Shown piece after piece: positions 1 to 9,123 of a stretch of 64,000 nt of DNA (positions are counted from its first letter, which is position 1; each line of letters begins with the position of its first letter). The position numbers and the translations under genes were made by a program. This stretch comes from Bacillota bacterium (GTDB lineage: Bacteria; Bacillota; Clostridia; Acetivibrionales; DSM-1351). The stretch is taken from assembly GCA_023443515.1 (NCBI GenBank), contig JAEZUC010000158.1, positions 56,608 to 120,607 of the forward strand. Direction: 5' to 3'. Under the pieces are notes generated by a model. It saw nothing but the letters and a program-made list of their open reading frames with translations, had not been told where the DNA came from and ran no database searches.

Positions 1-204
1 GAAGAAGGCATATTTTCTCTGATACCTTTGGAAATTTCCTTCGAAGGTCATTATGTAAAATTAAATTGTGATAAAAAACTTATATATGACATCAACACAA
101 CAAGATTTACTGTAATAAATGATACTGTAATAAATTCCGGCCCCGGCCTTTCATGTACAGACTGTTCAAGCTGCAGTCTGTGTAAAAAAAGTAATTATAT
201 GTGA
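1..204 (+). CDS. 3' end of an unidentified protein gene (partial)
   Basis: Frame 1 is open from the window edge to a TGA at 202-204, giving the last 67 residues of a protein whose start is outside the window. The tail ends in a cysteine cluster, CTDCSSCSLCKK, with a CxxCxxCxxC spacing that could hold a metal or Fe-S centre. I do not recognise the family. A terminator-like hairpin follows directly, which supports this being a true gene end. Confidence 0.6.
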   Translation, partial: EEGIFSLIPLEISFEGHYVKLNCDKKLIYDINTTRFTVINDTVINSGPGLSCTDCSSCSLCKKSNYM

Positions 205-216
205 TTTAAAATGTTA

Positions 217-262
217 AAAATGCAGCGAGTTTATCCCAAAGGATAGCCACTGCATTTTTATT
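217..262. terminator. Bidirectional terminator between the partial gene and deoC
   Basis: The arms AAAATGCAG and CTGCATTTTT enclose an inner TATCC/GGATA stem. The hairpin sits between two convergent gene ends, with A-rich and T-rich flanks on either side, so it can serve both strands. Confidence 0.6.
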
Positions 263-286
263 AAATTTAGTTTTGTGGTATTTAGT

Positions 287-988
287 TTATTTTGCTTCCT
301 GCAATGTTCCTTCCTCTTCCCTGCGCTTTGCCTCATCCATGATAACCTTGGTTGCTGTAGCACCGAATCTTACCGTGCCTTTACTTCTGACAGAAAGAGC
401 ATCGTTTAGTGTTCTCACTCCTCCTGCAGCTTTTACCCTGACCTTCTCACTACATGTTCTGCGCATAAGTTCAAGATCTTCCAGCGTAGCCCCGCCGGTA
501 CCAAAACCCGTGGAGGTTTTAACAAAATCAGCTCCAGCGTCTTCACAAATCTTGCATGCAATTTCTTTTAGTTCATCACTTAAATAGCAGTTTTCCAGAA
601 TCACCTTTACAATCACACCCCTCTGGTGTGCTGCATCAACCACTGCTTTTATATCTTTTTCCACATAGTCAAACTGTTTTGAAAGCAGTCTGCCAATGTT
701 AAGTACCATATCAAGTTCCACAGCCCCATCATTGATAGCTTCTATAGCTTCCTGCACTTTTACGGATGTCTTGCTTGAACCATGAGGAAAGCCTATTACG
801 GTGGTTACCAGAACATCGCTTCCTTCAAGCTCTTCTTTTGCTATTTCTACATCACATGGCTTTACGCAAACCGAGGCGGTAGAATATTCCTTTGCTAGTC
901 TGCACCCTTGTCTAACATCGGATTCAGTCAGTTCCGGCCTAAGTAAAGAATGGTCAATCATTTTTGCAATTTCCTTTGCAGTAATCAT
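287..988 (-). CDS. deoC: Deoxyribose-phosphate aldolase
   Basis: DeoC cleaves 2-deoxyribose-5-phosphate to glyceraldehyde-3-phosphate and acetaldehyde in deoxynucleoside catabolism. The 233-residue product has normal family length. The catalytic set is visible: D93 in ELDMVLNIG, the Schiff-base lysine K157 in FVKTSTGFGTGG, and K186 in VKAAGG. The ATG at 988 is preceded by a good AGGAGG site. The gene stands alone here, without nucleoside phosphorylase or phosphopentomutase neighbours, so its control cannot be read from context. Confidence 0.95.
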   Translation of the reverse strand: MITAKEIAKMIDHSLLRPELTESDVRQGCRLAKEYSTASVCVKPCDVEIAKEELEGSDVLVTTVIGFPHGSSKTSVKVQEAIEAINDGAVELDMVLNIGRLLSKQFDYVEKDIKAVVDAAHQRGVIVKVILENCYLSDELKEIACKICEDAGADFVKTSTGFGTGGATLEDLELMRRTCSEKVRVKAAGGVRTLNDALSVRSKGTVRFGATATKVIMDEAKRREEEGTLQEAK

Positions 989-1218
989 TTAGTATCCTCC
1001 TGATTTATAAAAGTTTTGTTACTGGTACATTTTTATATATATGTTAATATTCGTTAGTACTAGCTAAAATCCTGCGTAATTTCAAAAACACAGGGTTATA
1101 AAAAAGTTATAACTACCTAAAAAAACTGTACCTATTATAATGAAATTATGCTTTTTTAATTACTTTTAACTAACACGATTTTTTTCTACAAACATTATAT
1201 TGTAAGGAGATGATAAAC

Positions 1219-2220
1219 ATGATAACCAATGAAGTATACGAAACAATTGATGAGATTTTAGGAGACAAGGACAAAAGGTTTTTCAGCAGCGGCTTTAAAA
1301 ATGTCAGACACCTTTTCAATGACATCTCAATTAGTCCTTGCCGAAATGAATTAACCGCTAAATGTTCAGCCATATATCCTGAAAACTGGTCGTTAAAAGA
1401 AGATGGGACAGTATTAAAACCACATGTAAGCACACTTGATATCTTGGTATTTGTATTCTGTTTGAATACACTCTTTGTGAGTCATATTTATCAACTAAAC
1501 AATAACCAAATTAGTGATATATGGATAAAAAAGGTTACAATAAAAGCAGGCAGCGAGCCTGAATATAAACTTGAAGATATTTATATTTACACCGGATTTC
1601 TAGGCACCTCGGAAACTGGTAATGACCGCTACAGCTCGGCGTTTTCAAACGAAATTGCAGGGTTTAATGTTGTCATTGAATTGGAACATGACATTAACAA
1701 TATGACTACTGAAGATATCTTCCATAGCAGCATGAAAGATGCAGGTAGTTCTATCGCAGGTTATTGCAGCCAATTGGTAGAGAAGAATAAAATATATGAT
1801 TTATCGAATATTTGCATTGATAAAAACAGCCAATCACTATCTTCCGATGTAAATATAAGAAAAACGGAAACAATTTCAGACAACAATATTTATTCCATCA
1901 TAGACCTGTTTGCCTGTGCATCTCAACAGATGCAGGCACTGATATACCGGGTTGACAGCATACAACGTAAATGTTCCAACAACCTGTGGATGAGAAAAGT
2001 TGAAATTGAATATAAAAAACCTGTAAGCACCCTTAAAAGCTTCAGGCAATCGGTTTATATCAGCAAGTCGAAAATTCTTCGTATGAAAGAAAGTACCTGG
2101 CGAATAGCGGACTTTAAATGTATTGTTGATTCCCCGTCGAATCCGTTGAGTGTAAGTGTAAGCCTTGCACATGAAATTCCTGAATCAGTTGCTAATACCG
2201 GACATAAAAAAGTGTCCTGA
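1219..2220 (+). CDS. AvrD-like protein, probable duplicated hotdog fold
   Basis: A 333-residue soluble protein without signal peptide or membrane segment. The motif PHVSTLD (residues 68-74) and the start region ILGDKDKRFFSSGFK resemble the AvrD family as I remember it; AvrD directs syringolide (acyl-sugar signal) synthesis in Pseudomonas syringae. Two segments look alike: about 72-108 (LDILVFVFCLN...IWIKKVTIKAG) and 227-264 (IIDLFACASQQ...LWMRKVEIEYK). This suggests an internal duplication of a hotdog-like unit (inference). The ATG at 1219 lies 9 nt after AAGGAG. The ATG at 1210 abuts that site and is rejected. The gene probably forms an operon with the next one. The family call is from memory of motifs only. 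Confidence 0.55.
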   Translation: MITNEVYETIDEILGDKDKRFFSSGFKNVRHLFNDISISPCRNELTAKCSAIYPENWSLKEDGTVLKPHVSTLDILVFVFCLNTLFVSHIYQLNNNQISDIWIKKVTIKAGSEPEYKLEDIYIYTGFLGTSETGNDRYSSAFSNEIAGFNVVIELEHDINNMTTEDIFHSSMKDAGSSIAGYCSQLVEKNKIYDLSNICIDKNSQSLSSDVNIRKTETISDNNIYSIIDLFACASQQMQALIYRVDSIQRKCSNNLWMRKVEIEYKKPVSTLKSFRQSVYISKSKILRMKESTWRIADFKCIVDSPSNPLSVSVSLAHEIPESVANTGHKKVS

Positions 2221-2283
2221 TTTTGCAGTAATCTAAAAGTATTATGTGTGTGATATCTTATTTACAAAGGGGATAGTCATAAA

Positions 2284-2925
2284 ATGAACAAGGATTTGCG
2301 AATAGCCATATCCGGTACATTTGCAACGGGAAAAACAACCTTGGCTGTAGCTTTGGAACAACTTACGGCAATACCTATGGTGTCTGTAAAAAGTATGGAA
2401 GAAGTGACGTCTGTACATTTCCACGGAAAAACCATAGAACAATGCTCTCCCTATGAATACTACCAGGCATGTATGTATTGTTTCTTAGAGCAGGTTATGA
2501 GTGAAAACCGATTACAGGGAAATTTTATAGTGGATGGAACCTTAATAGAAGCTTACATTTACGGTCAGGTTAAACTTAATTCATTGAATTATACACCATT
2601 CAGCTTTAATCTATTTGCAAACAATCTAGAAATTATTACTCATAAAAATATATATGAAAATTTTTATAAAAGCCTTGGTAATGTTTTTAAGGAATACTGT
2701 CGGAGAAACTATCATTCTTTTATACATTTGCCTGTTGAATCTCCTGCTTCCCAAGAAAACTATCATTATTATTCTGATAAAGTCCGTAAGACTTGTGACG
2801 AAATGATAATAAGTGCCCTAGAGGAGATAGGAATAAAATACTATATCATTACCGGAAGTACGGAAGAACGGCTAAAAAAAGTAATGAATATTTACGGTAT
2901 CAAGCCTAAAGACCAATTACTTTAA
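2284..2925 (+). CDS. P-loop kinase-like ATPase (AAA_28 type)
   Basis: A 213-residue protein with a Walker A motif, GTFATGKTT, at residues 11-19. A later segment, FIVDGTLIEAYIYGQ, has the acidic position typical of NadR/AAA_28-type small-molecule kinases. The substrate is unknown. It starts 63 nt after the AvrD-like gene on the same strand, with a GGGG-type ribosome site, so the two are probably cotranscribed. It may phosphorylate the AvrD-like product or a precursor (inference). Its 3' end overlaps the convergent response-regulator gene by 9 bp. Confidence 0.6.
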   Translation: MNKDLRIAISGTFATGKTTLAVALEQLTAIPMVSVKSMEEVTSVHFHGKTIEQCSPYEYYQACMYCFLEQVMSENRLQGNFIVDGTLIEAYIYGQVKLNSLNYTPFSFNLFANNLEIITHKNIYENFYKSLGNVFKEYCRRNYHSFIHLPVESPASQENYHYYSDKVRKTCDEMIISALEEIGIKYYIITGSTEERLKKVMNIYGIKPKDQLL

Positions 2926-3540
2926 AATTCCCTTGGTATTAATTTTCTTAATAGCCTCTTTACAATTGGCAACACCCATTTTTTTTAACAGCTTATTTAT
3001 TTGTGCTTTTATAGTACCCGGTGATTTAAAAAGTACTTCAGATATTTTTGATTGGGAGTATCCTTTCTGTACGAGACTAAGAATTTCCCTTTCTGCATTG
3101 GACAAGGTAGCCACCTGTTCTTCCTCTTTCATTCTTGAGTAATCTTTTAATAAAATTTCCACGGGTGATACCTTATTGTGGACGGCACGGATAGCGGCAG
3201 GGATGTCCATATAATTACTTTTCAAAACATAGTTTACAGCACCTGCAGTAAAAGAGTTTCTAATAACCTCCTCGGACTCAATTGACGTCAGCATGATTAT
3301 TTTCACTTTTTTAGCCTGACTTATTTCTGCAGTGGCATATACTCCATCCATGTTGTTTTCACTTAAATTTATATCCATTAGAATGATATCCACATCATTG
3401 TTTTTTGCCATTTCCACAGCTTCCTTCTGAGTGGAGGCCGTAGCTACAACACTCAGGTCTTCCTCATTGTCCAGAAAAATTTTCAAAGAGCTTAACCACA
3501 CGGGATCATCCTCGACAATTGCTATTGATATTTTGTTCAT
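2917..3540 (-). CDS. NarL/LuxR-type response regulator
   Basis: A 207-residue two-domain regulator. The receiver has the acidic pair D11/D12, the phospho-acceptor D56 in IILMDINL and the switch K near SNYM. The C-terminal half (about 140-200) is a LuxR-type helix-turn-helix with LSNAEREILSLVQKGYSQSKISEVL. The start codon directly follows the stop codon of the sensor kinase, whose last codons supply the ribosome site (AAGGTGG), so translation is probably coupled. Targets are unknown. The convergent AvrD/kinase pair is the nearest candidate by position only. Confidence 0.88.
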   Translation of the reverse strand: MNKISIAIVEDDPVWLSSLKIFLDNEEDLSVVATASTQKEAVEMAKNNDVDIILMDINLSENNMDGVYATAEISQAKKVKIIMLTSIESEEVIRNSFTAGAVNYVLKSNYMDIPAAIRAVHNKVSPVEILLKDYSRMKEEEQVATLSNAEREILSLVQKGYSQSKISEVLFKSPGTIKAQINKLLKKMGVANCKEAIKKINTKGILK

Positions 3541-4920
3541 TTATACCACCTTCTTAATCTTTTTTGATAAAAACTTCAAAATCACTGCTGTTCCTTTATT
3601 TCCATCACTTTCTACCTCTATATCTCCACCGTGCTTATGCATTACATTATAGCAATAAGATAACCCCAGACCAAAATTCATGCTGTTTTTCTTAGTAGAA
3701 AAAAACGGATCAAAAATACGGGAAAGATTACCGGGGGATATACCCGGACCGTTATCCCGAATTTCCACTGTTAATACCTTACTGCTTTTTATAACATGAA
3801 TCCCTATTTCTCCGCCGGGTTGAAGTGCTTCAACTGCATTTTTCAAAATATTATTCAAAACCTCCTGAATATGTACTGCATCACACAAAAGTACAGTACC
3901 GAATTGACCGTATGAATAATAGCGCTTAATTGAAATATTTTTTTCCTTTATATCTACTATCATGAGGTTCAATGAACTCTCTATAATATCTGCTAAATTA
4001 TGATATTCCTCCTTTATTTCTATCTCATGCATATAATCCTTAATTCTGGCCACTAACGTCATGAGGTGATCTGATGATGCAGTAATGTTCTGGGTATTTT
4101 CACCGATATACCTGTCGAAATTACCCTTATCAAAGTATGCTTGTGAGGAATTTATATTTCTGGTACATAGAGAAATCTTTAAAATCTCATTTTTTATTGC
4201 GTGGGTCAAAATCTGAGTTCCGGAGCTGATTGACTGCATAGTACTGTCCAGGCGGTTTTTTTCAAATTTTATTTTTATCCCCAAGAAACCATATTTTGCA
4301 ACCAGCAGACAGTATAAGGCTACTACCACCAAAACTACAATTATATTGAATTTCCATAGGTTTCTTATTCCAATAACAGGAAGAAAAAAGTTTATAAGCC
4401 ATCCGAATATTGTGGTAGGTATCATAAAAATACCTACAAGGAATATGTTTTTCTTTTTTTGTATGCTGGCAGTTTTAAAATACCCAACAATCAATAGTAT
4501 ATTTGATAAAAGTATTCCAAATGTAGACCATAGAGTCAAATATTTGTATGAAGGCTTAATTGTAGGATACATAAAATCCTTTATAGGGAGGAATATGTAA
4601 ACTAAGACAATCGGAACAAGCAAAATCCACATCAGAATTTTGTTATACTTAGGTTCAAGTATTTTAGTTAACCGCAAGCTGAACATTAATAGGGTGTAAG
4701 GATAAAATACAAAAGAAATTGATGTAAGAATACAAATAATCAGCTTAATATAATTTTTCTCATTAGGTGCAGCAAGTACATTAATGCTGTCGGCCAAATA
4801 CCGCAGCCCTACAAAAAAGGCTGCGGAACTGATCCATCTGTTACATTCACTTTTAAAATCGACAGTCAATATAATAATTGAAATTATCCATATTAAAATC
4901 AATGAAATAATAAATGTCAT
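3541..4920 (-). CDS. Membrane sensor histidine kinase
   Basis: A 459-residue kinase with about seven N-terminal membrane segments (residues 1-212) and no large extracellular domain. A phospho-acceptor region has H240 in LTHAIKNEI. The ATP-binding domain shows the N-box around N356-N361, DNGPGI (389-394) and GLGL (417-420). The HAIKNE type of H-box resembles Spo0B/KinB-like dimerisation domains more than classic HisKA. It is first gene of a kinase-regulator operon. The signal is unknown; a 7TM-like sensor suggests a small or lipophilic ligand (inference). Confidence 0.87.
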   Translation of the reverse strand: MTFIISLILIWIISIIILTVDFKSECNRWISSAAFFVGLRYLADSINVLAAPNEKNYIKLIICILTSISFVFYPYTLLMFSLRLTKILEPKYNKILMWILLVPIVLVYIFLPIKDFMYPTIKPSYKYLTLWSTFGILLSNILLIVGYFKTASIQKKKNIFLVGIFMIPTTIFGWLINFFLPVIGIRNLWKFNIIVVLVVVALYCLLVAKYGFLGIKIKFEKNRLDSTMQSISSGTQILTHAIKNEILKISLCTRNINSSQAYFDKGNFDRYIGENTQNITASSDHLMTLVARIKDYMHEIEIKEEYHNLADIIESSLNLMIVDIKEKNISIKRYYSYGQFGTVLLCDAVHIQEVLNNILKNAVEALQPGGEIGIHVIKSSKVLTVEIRDNGPGISPGNLSRIFDPFFSTKKNSMNFGLGLSYCYNVMHKHGGDIEVESDGNKGTAVILKFLSKKIKKVV

Positions 4921-5074
4921 TTAGATCCCCCTTTGCTTAAAGCCGCAAGGAGTATGTAGTGTGTATTTGCAGCTGTGTCCACTAAAATGTCTATCTTGTG
5001 CTTTTTATGTCAAATTATTAAAAAAATGATACCATACACAAATTGAGAAAATTGTCATTATATGTATGGTAATA

Positions 5075-5124
5075 TTGTATTTTTTTATAAACAACAACCC
5101 ATCATAAAGTGATTTTTTGATGGG
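5075..5124 (-). terminator. Terminator of the Gfo/Idh-MFS operon
   Basis: CCCATCA and TGATGGG (5098-5124) form a hairpin followed on the minus strand by a T-rich stretch. It lies 58 bp beyond the stop of the last operon gene. The space between it and the kinase start (4921-5075) should hold the kinase promoter. Confidence 0.5.
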
Positions 5125-5181
5125 CAGACTAATTATACCATTAACCTATGTAGACTTTTTTTTATTGGATTGTATTTCTAA

Positions 5182-6198
5182 TCATAATACAGTTACTGTT
5201 TTATCCTTTGCCTGAGCTTCAGCACAAGCCATAACCAGCTTTAACGCTCTCAAACCTTCTTCTCCCGATATAGCCGGGTTAGTTCCGTTTACAATACTGT
5301 CCAAGAAAGCATCTGCAATACCTGATGTTTCCTGTTTTTCAAAATTATAACGTATTCTCTCATTTTCAGACTTTGCAACAATCAATGGATACTTGGGATT
5401 ATTGTAAATTTCTATGGTGCCTTCTGAACAATAAAGTACGGTACTTTTATCCATATCCCCATAATAAGTCCAGCTTGCTGCCAGTGTCCCGATAATCCCG
5501 GATTTTGATTTCAGCAGGCAAACACTATTGTCCGGAGTTTCAACTAATTCGCCGTTATCCCGCTTTTTATCCCTGACAGTGGAGAAAGCTTTTATTTGAT
5601 CTATACGATCATCTATAAGCCATTCAATTAAGTTTAACTTGTGTACACCAAGATCTGCTAAGACTCCTGTTGAGGAACTTTCATTATCGAAAAACCATGA
5701 ATCCATGCTTTGATTCACACTCCAGTGCTCCGGCCCTCTATGTCCGAAAGTGGTGCGGAAGCTAAGTACTCTTCCCATTTCACCACTTTTAACGATCTCA
5801 CTTGCCTTTTTGTGGGCATACTCAAATTTCATGTCATGTGCAATCATCAGGCACTTTTTTGTCTTTGTGGCAACTTCCAGCATTTTTTCACCTTCGTCAA
5901 TGCTCACAGCTATTGGCTTCTCGCACAAGACATGTTTCCCTGCCTCCATGGCAGCAATGCTCATTTGAGCATGGTATTTATTGGGTGAACATATACAAAC
6001 TGCCTGCACTGCCGGGTCCTCCAGCATCTTTTCATAATCGGAATATACCTTTCCTCCGTATTGGGATGCAAGAAATTCCGCTTTTTCACTAGAGGGGTTA
6101 AAATAACCGATAATCTCAGATAATGGATTAGTAGCAAATTCCGGAACGTGACGATATCTTGCAATAGCTCCGCATCCTACAATACCTACTCCGATCAT
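5182..6198 (-). CDS. Gfo/Idh/MocA family oxidoreductase
   Basis: A 338-residue NAD(P)-dependent dehydrogenase. The N-terminal Rossmann fold starts GVGIVGCGAIARY (residues 3-13), and the family motif EKP is at 93-95. The C-terminal half is the usual substrate/dimer domain (GVLADLGVHKLNLIEWL). Members oxidise or reduce sugars, inositols and related polyols. It is the last gene of a three-gene operon, starting 2 bp after the MFS stop. A second, different family member opens the same operon, so the two probably act successively on one imported compound (inference). Confidence 0.85.
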   Translation of the reverse strand: MIGVGIVGCGAIARYRHVPEFATNPLSEIIGYFNPSSEKAEFLASQYGGKVYSDYEKMLEDPAVQAVCICSPNKYHAQMSIAAMEAGKHVLCEKPIAVSIDEGEKMLEVATKTKKCLMIAHDMKFEYAHKKASEIVKSGEMGRVLSFRTTFGHRGPEHWSVNQSMDSWFFDNESSSTGVLADLGVHKLNLIEWLIDDRIDQIKAFSTVRDKKRDNGELVETPDNSVCLLKSKSGIIGTLAASWTYYGDMDKSTVLYCSEGTIEIYNNPKYPLIVAKSENERIRYNFEKQETSGIADAFLDSIVNGTNPAISGEEGLRALKLVMACAEAQAKDKTVTVL

Positions 6199-6200
6199 TT

Positions 6201-7475
6201 CTATATCTCCTTTATTGACAATTTTTTAGATAAACCCGTAACTTCTTTTTGCTTTGATACCTTTTCCCCTAACCTACGCTTGAATAATAAAATAAACGGC
6301 AGAAACATAACTACATTGACGACCAATGGTACACCCCAGAATGCAGAGTAATTAACAACACCTGATACTGATGTTTCAAACATTGTAACAGCCCTGCCGG
6401 CTGACAGGTTTCCTAAAGACGCACCTACTCCGTAGGCAAGCATAATTATTATCTGCTGAACTCCGGGTCGTGCCGTACTATCTTCGCACTGACTGTCCAG
6501 ATAAATGCACGATGCCGTAAAGAAAAAGGCTGATGCAACACCATGACATACAAGAGCAGAGATTACAGCCGGAAAAGCGGGGCTTATAAACAATGCCACA
6601 AATCTCCACAAATTGCTTACAAGACCGATTATCAATACCTTTTTGAAGTCCTTGCGTACTATAAAGTAACCAAGAATTCCAAGTGCAACAGCCTCAGCTA
6701 TTTGTGCCACACTCATCAAGGGCATAATATTGGATTCTCCGTAATTACTCTGCTGTAAATACGGCCCGATACCGAACAGATAGTATTGAAATGAAGTAAA
6801 TGTAATAAAAACCATTATCGCAAGAAATAGATTCTGTGGCTTTTTGAAAACAGCCAAGGCTTCGCTCGGTACAAGAGATTTCCGGCTTTCACGCTTAATC
6901 TTTTTAACAGGCAAAGAAAAGGTATATATAAACAGTATAACCGAAATAGCTACTGAGATTTTCAATGCATCTGCCATCCTGTTTATGGCCATAATACCCG
7001 AGAGATTCCTCATCCATACAAAGCTGAACAGCCATCCGGCTGATATCCAACCGATAGAGCCCCACATCTGGATACCGCCGAAATTTTTCCTTGCATTTCC
7101 CTCATGATGGAATACTACTGCTGATACGCATCCATTCGTACATCCAAATGATAGTGTGTAAAGTAAATATGAAACAAGCACCCATTCATACCTTGTCTGA
7201 AACGTAAGGATAGTCATAAATACGGCGGCAAACAAATGGCAAATTCCAAGCAGGCGATTTACTGTCAGTATTTTATCTGCAAGCAACGTTCCCATAACAG
7301 ATGATAAAATTGTAGTTATACCAGATACTGATAGTATGATCCCTGTTTGATCGCCGGAAAAATGCAGGCATTTTATCAAGTATAAACTCATTATCGGACA
7401 AGTTATTCCCGAAATAAAGAATTGTAAAAACATTAAGAAAGAGAGTCTTGATTTTATAAATTTATTATCTTTCAT
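6201..7475 (-). CDS. MFS permease, sugar or nucleoside symporter-like
   Basis: A 424-residue protein with about 12 hydrophobic segments, of the LacY / nucleoside:H+ symporter-like branch (N-terminus LSFLMFLQFFISGITCPIMS). The ATG is preceded by GGGAG. It lies between two Gfo/Idh/MocA dehydrogenases with gaps of 13 and 2 bp, so it very likely imports their substrate, probably a sugar, polyol or glycoside. Substrate specificity cannot be read from sequence. Confidence 0.8.
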   Translation of the reverse strand: MKDNKFIKSRLSFLMFLQFFISGITCPIMSLYLIKCLHFSGDQTGIILSVSGITTILSSVMGTLLADKILTVNRLLGICHLFAAVFMTILTFQTRYEWVLVSYLLYTLSFGCTNGCVSAVVFHHEGNARKNFGGIQMWGSIGWISAGWLFSFVWMRNLSGIMAINRMADALKISVAISVILFIYTFSLPVKKIKRESRKSLVPSEALAVFKKPQNLFLAIMVFITFTSFQYYLFGIGPYLQQSNYGESNIMPLMSVAQIAEAVALGILGYFIVRKDFKKVLIIGLVSNLWRFVALFISPAFPAVISALVCHGVASAFFFTASCIYLDSQCEDSTARPGVQQIIIMLAYGVGASLGNLSAGRAVTMFETSVSGVVNYSAFWGVPLVVNVVMFLPFILLFKRRLGEKVSKQKEVTGLSKKLSIKEI

Positions 7476-7488
7476 AGCACTCCCTTCT

Positions 7489-8664
7489 TTAAGCTGTAAG
7501 GCCCTTTGGCAGTTTTCCTTCTTTTATCCAATCTACAGCTTCTATAGGATCAAATACAGTCCTTATTTTCTGAGGTCCACTGAAGCTACGCGCATTTTCA
7601 AGTACATCAATTATCTCCATTACATGAAGTGCATGGCTCATATCCAAACGGCATTTTCTCTTATGTAAAATAGCATCGGCGAGTTCTGCTACTCCCTTTG
7701 CCCAGTCTACATTAACTTCATCCTGACTTCTGAACTTAAAATCCTCAGGCCTTTCAAATTCGTATTCTTCCTTCTCTGTTAAATATACATGTGAATTCTC
7801 ACGTTCTTTTGAATCAGAAGTAATTCTCTTCTGAATATATACTTTCTGCTGAACATCCCAATATAAATCATCAGTTGTAAGTACACCCTCATCTCCCACA
7901 ATCATCAGTGAATGATTATGCGGTGCAACCGAACCTATTGTCAATCTTGCTACCATACCTGATCTGAATTCAAGGCACGCTTCGCTGTAATCCGGCCCAA
8001 GGTCATCTATCCTGTCTTTATTTATTTTGTTTGGTACAAGGCAACGAGTGTATGCCTGAACTTCCTTAACAGGCCCGAAAAACGCTGTTAGTAATGTAAG
8101 GCAATACCCTGCATGTTCCAAAAGACTTCCTATCTTAAATTCATTTTCATAAGGCCATTCAGTTCCTGTTCTGCTTATCCAAGTCCAGTAACGCATATCA
8201 TGAACAGCACCGTCATCAAGCTGTGCATAAGCAAGAATAGGATGTCCGATTTCTTTGTCTTTCAAGGCTTTCATAATTCCCTGTGCGTATTCTCCTAAAA
8301 GAATACTTGGTGCAGATGCAATGAATAGCTTTCTTTCCTTTGCTAAGTTCACCAGCTTTGATGCCTCATCAAAATCCATTCCCATAGGTTTTTCAGTGTA
8401 TACGTGTTTATTAGCCATAAGCACTGCTCTTGAAACTTCATAATGGCTGTGCGGATTTGTGCAATTTAAAACAATTGATATCTCCTGATCCTTCAGTAAA
8501 TCCTCAACAGTTTTGAAATGCTTAACTCCATAAAACTTTGCAAACTTTTTTGCTCTGTCAGTATTAATATCTGTTACTCCTACAAGCTCCAGTTCCGGGT
8601 GGTTCGGTAGTGTTGTTGCATAGTAATTAGCAATATAGCCACATCCTACAATTCCAATTTTCAT
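7489..8664 (-). CDS. Gfo/Idh/MocA family oxidoreductase
   Basis: A 391-residue dehydrogenase and the first gene of the operon. The Rossmann motif is KIGIVGCGYIANYY (residues 2-15), and EKP is at 91-93, followed by MGMDFDEA. It is longer than its operon partner at 5182-6198 and clearly not a recent duplicate. The C-terminal part contains SLLEHAGYCLTLL, the region that usually carries the catalytic histidine. The ATG follows GGAGG. The upstream spacer with two palindromes probably carries its promoter and operator. Confidence 0.85.
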   Translation of the reverse strand: MKIGIVGCGYIANYYATTLPNHPELELVGVTDINTDRAKKFAKFYGVKHFKTVEDLLKDQEISIVLNCTNPHSHYEVSRAVLMANKHVYTEKPMGMDFDEASKLVNLAKERKLFIASAPSILLGEYAQGIMKALKDKEIGHPILAYAQLDDGAVHDMRYWTWISRTGTEWPYENEFKIGSLLEHAGYCLTLLTAFFGPVKEVQAYTRCLVPNKINKDRIDDLGPDYSEACLEFRSGMVARLTIGSVAPHNHSLMIVGDEGVLTTDDLYWDVQQKVYIQKRITSDSKERENSHVYLTEKEEYEFERPEDFKFRSQDEVNVDWAKGVAELADAILHKRKCRLDMSHALHVMEIIDVLENARSFSGPQKIRTVFDPIEAVDWIKEGKLPKGLTA

Positions 8665-9123
8665 AATATATAAACCTCCGATTCTTCATAGTATTTTAGT
8701 TTATTACCGGCTAACTTTAAGTAACCGGTGTTTTGTGTGTATTTTTGCAATTTAACGGCCCGTTATTGTTTACCATTATAAAGTGACCAATTTGAGTTGG
8801 GTAGTTATAACATTTTTATAACCAATACATTTTAAGCAGTCGCTTTTTACGGAATTATATATAAAAAGCTACAAGTAAGTAACCTTTTTGTAATTGTAAA
8901 GTAACTTTAATATGAATTTCATCTAAACTGTGATAAAATATTATTATTCGAAATAAAAGTTGTGTATTTTAGGGGCAGAAATAAACTTACATTTGATACA
9001 TATATACGGCTATCCTCTTGTGTTTTAATTCTTTTGTCTATTCTTGGTTTATCTTAATGTTCCTAGATCTACATTTCTTTTTTTGAATAATATAAAAATT
9101 ACAAAATAGGAATTGGAGAGATT
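8665..9123. promoter_or_regulatory. Divergent intergenic region with two palindromes
   Basis: This 459-bp non-coding spacer separates the divergent Gfo/Idh operon and NlpC/P60 gene. It holds ACCGG (8706-8710) facing ACCGGT (8724-8729) around an ACTT/AAGT inner dyad. It also holds a 13-bp palindrome, TAACGGCCCGTTA (8753-8765). Both are plausible operators for the Gfo/Idh operon. The remaining A+T-rich part must hold the P60 promoter. No regulator gene is adjacent. Confidence 0.4.

Noticed and set aside
1170..1433. ORF antisense to the AvrD-like gene
   Set aside because: Lies opposite a well-supported gene start, with no ribosome site.
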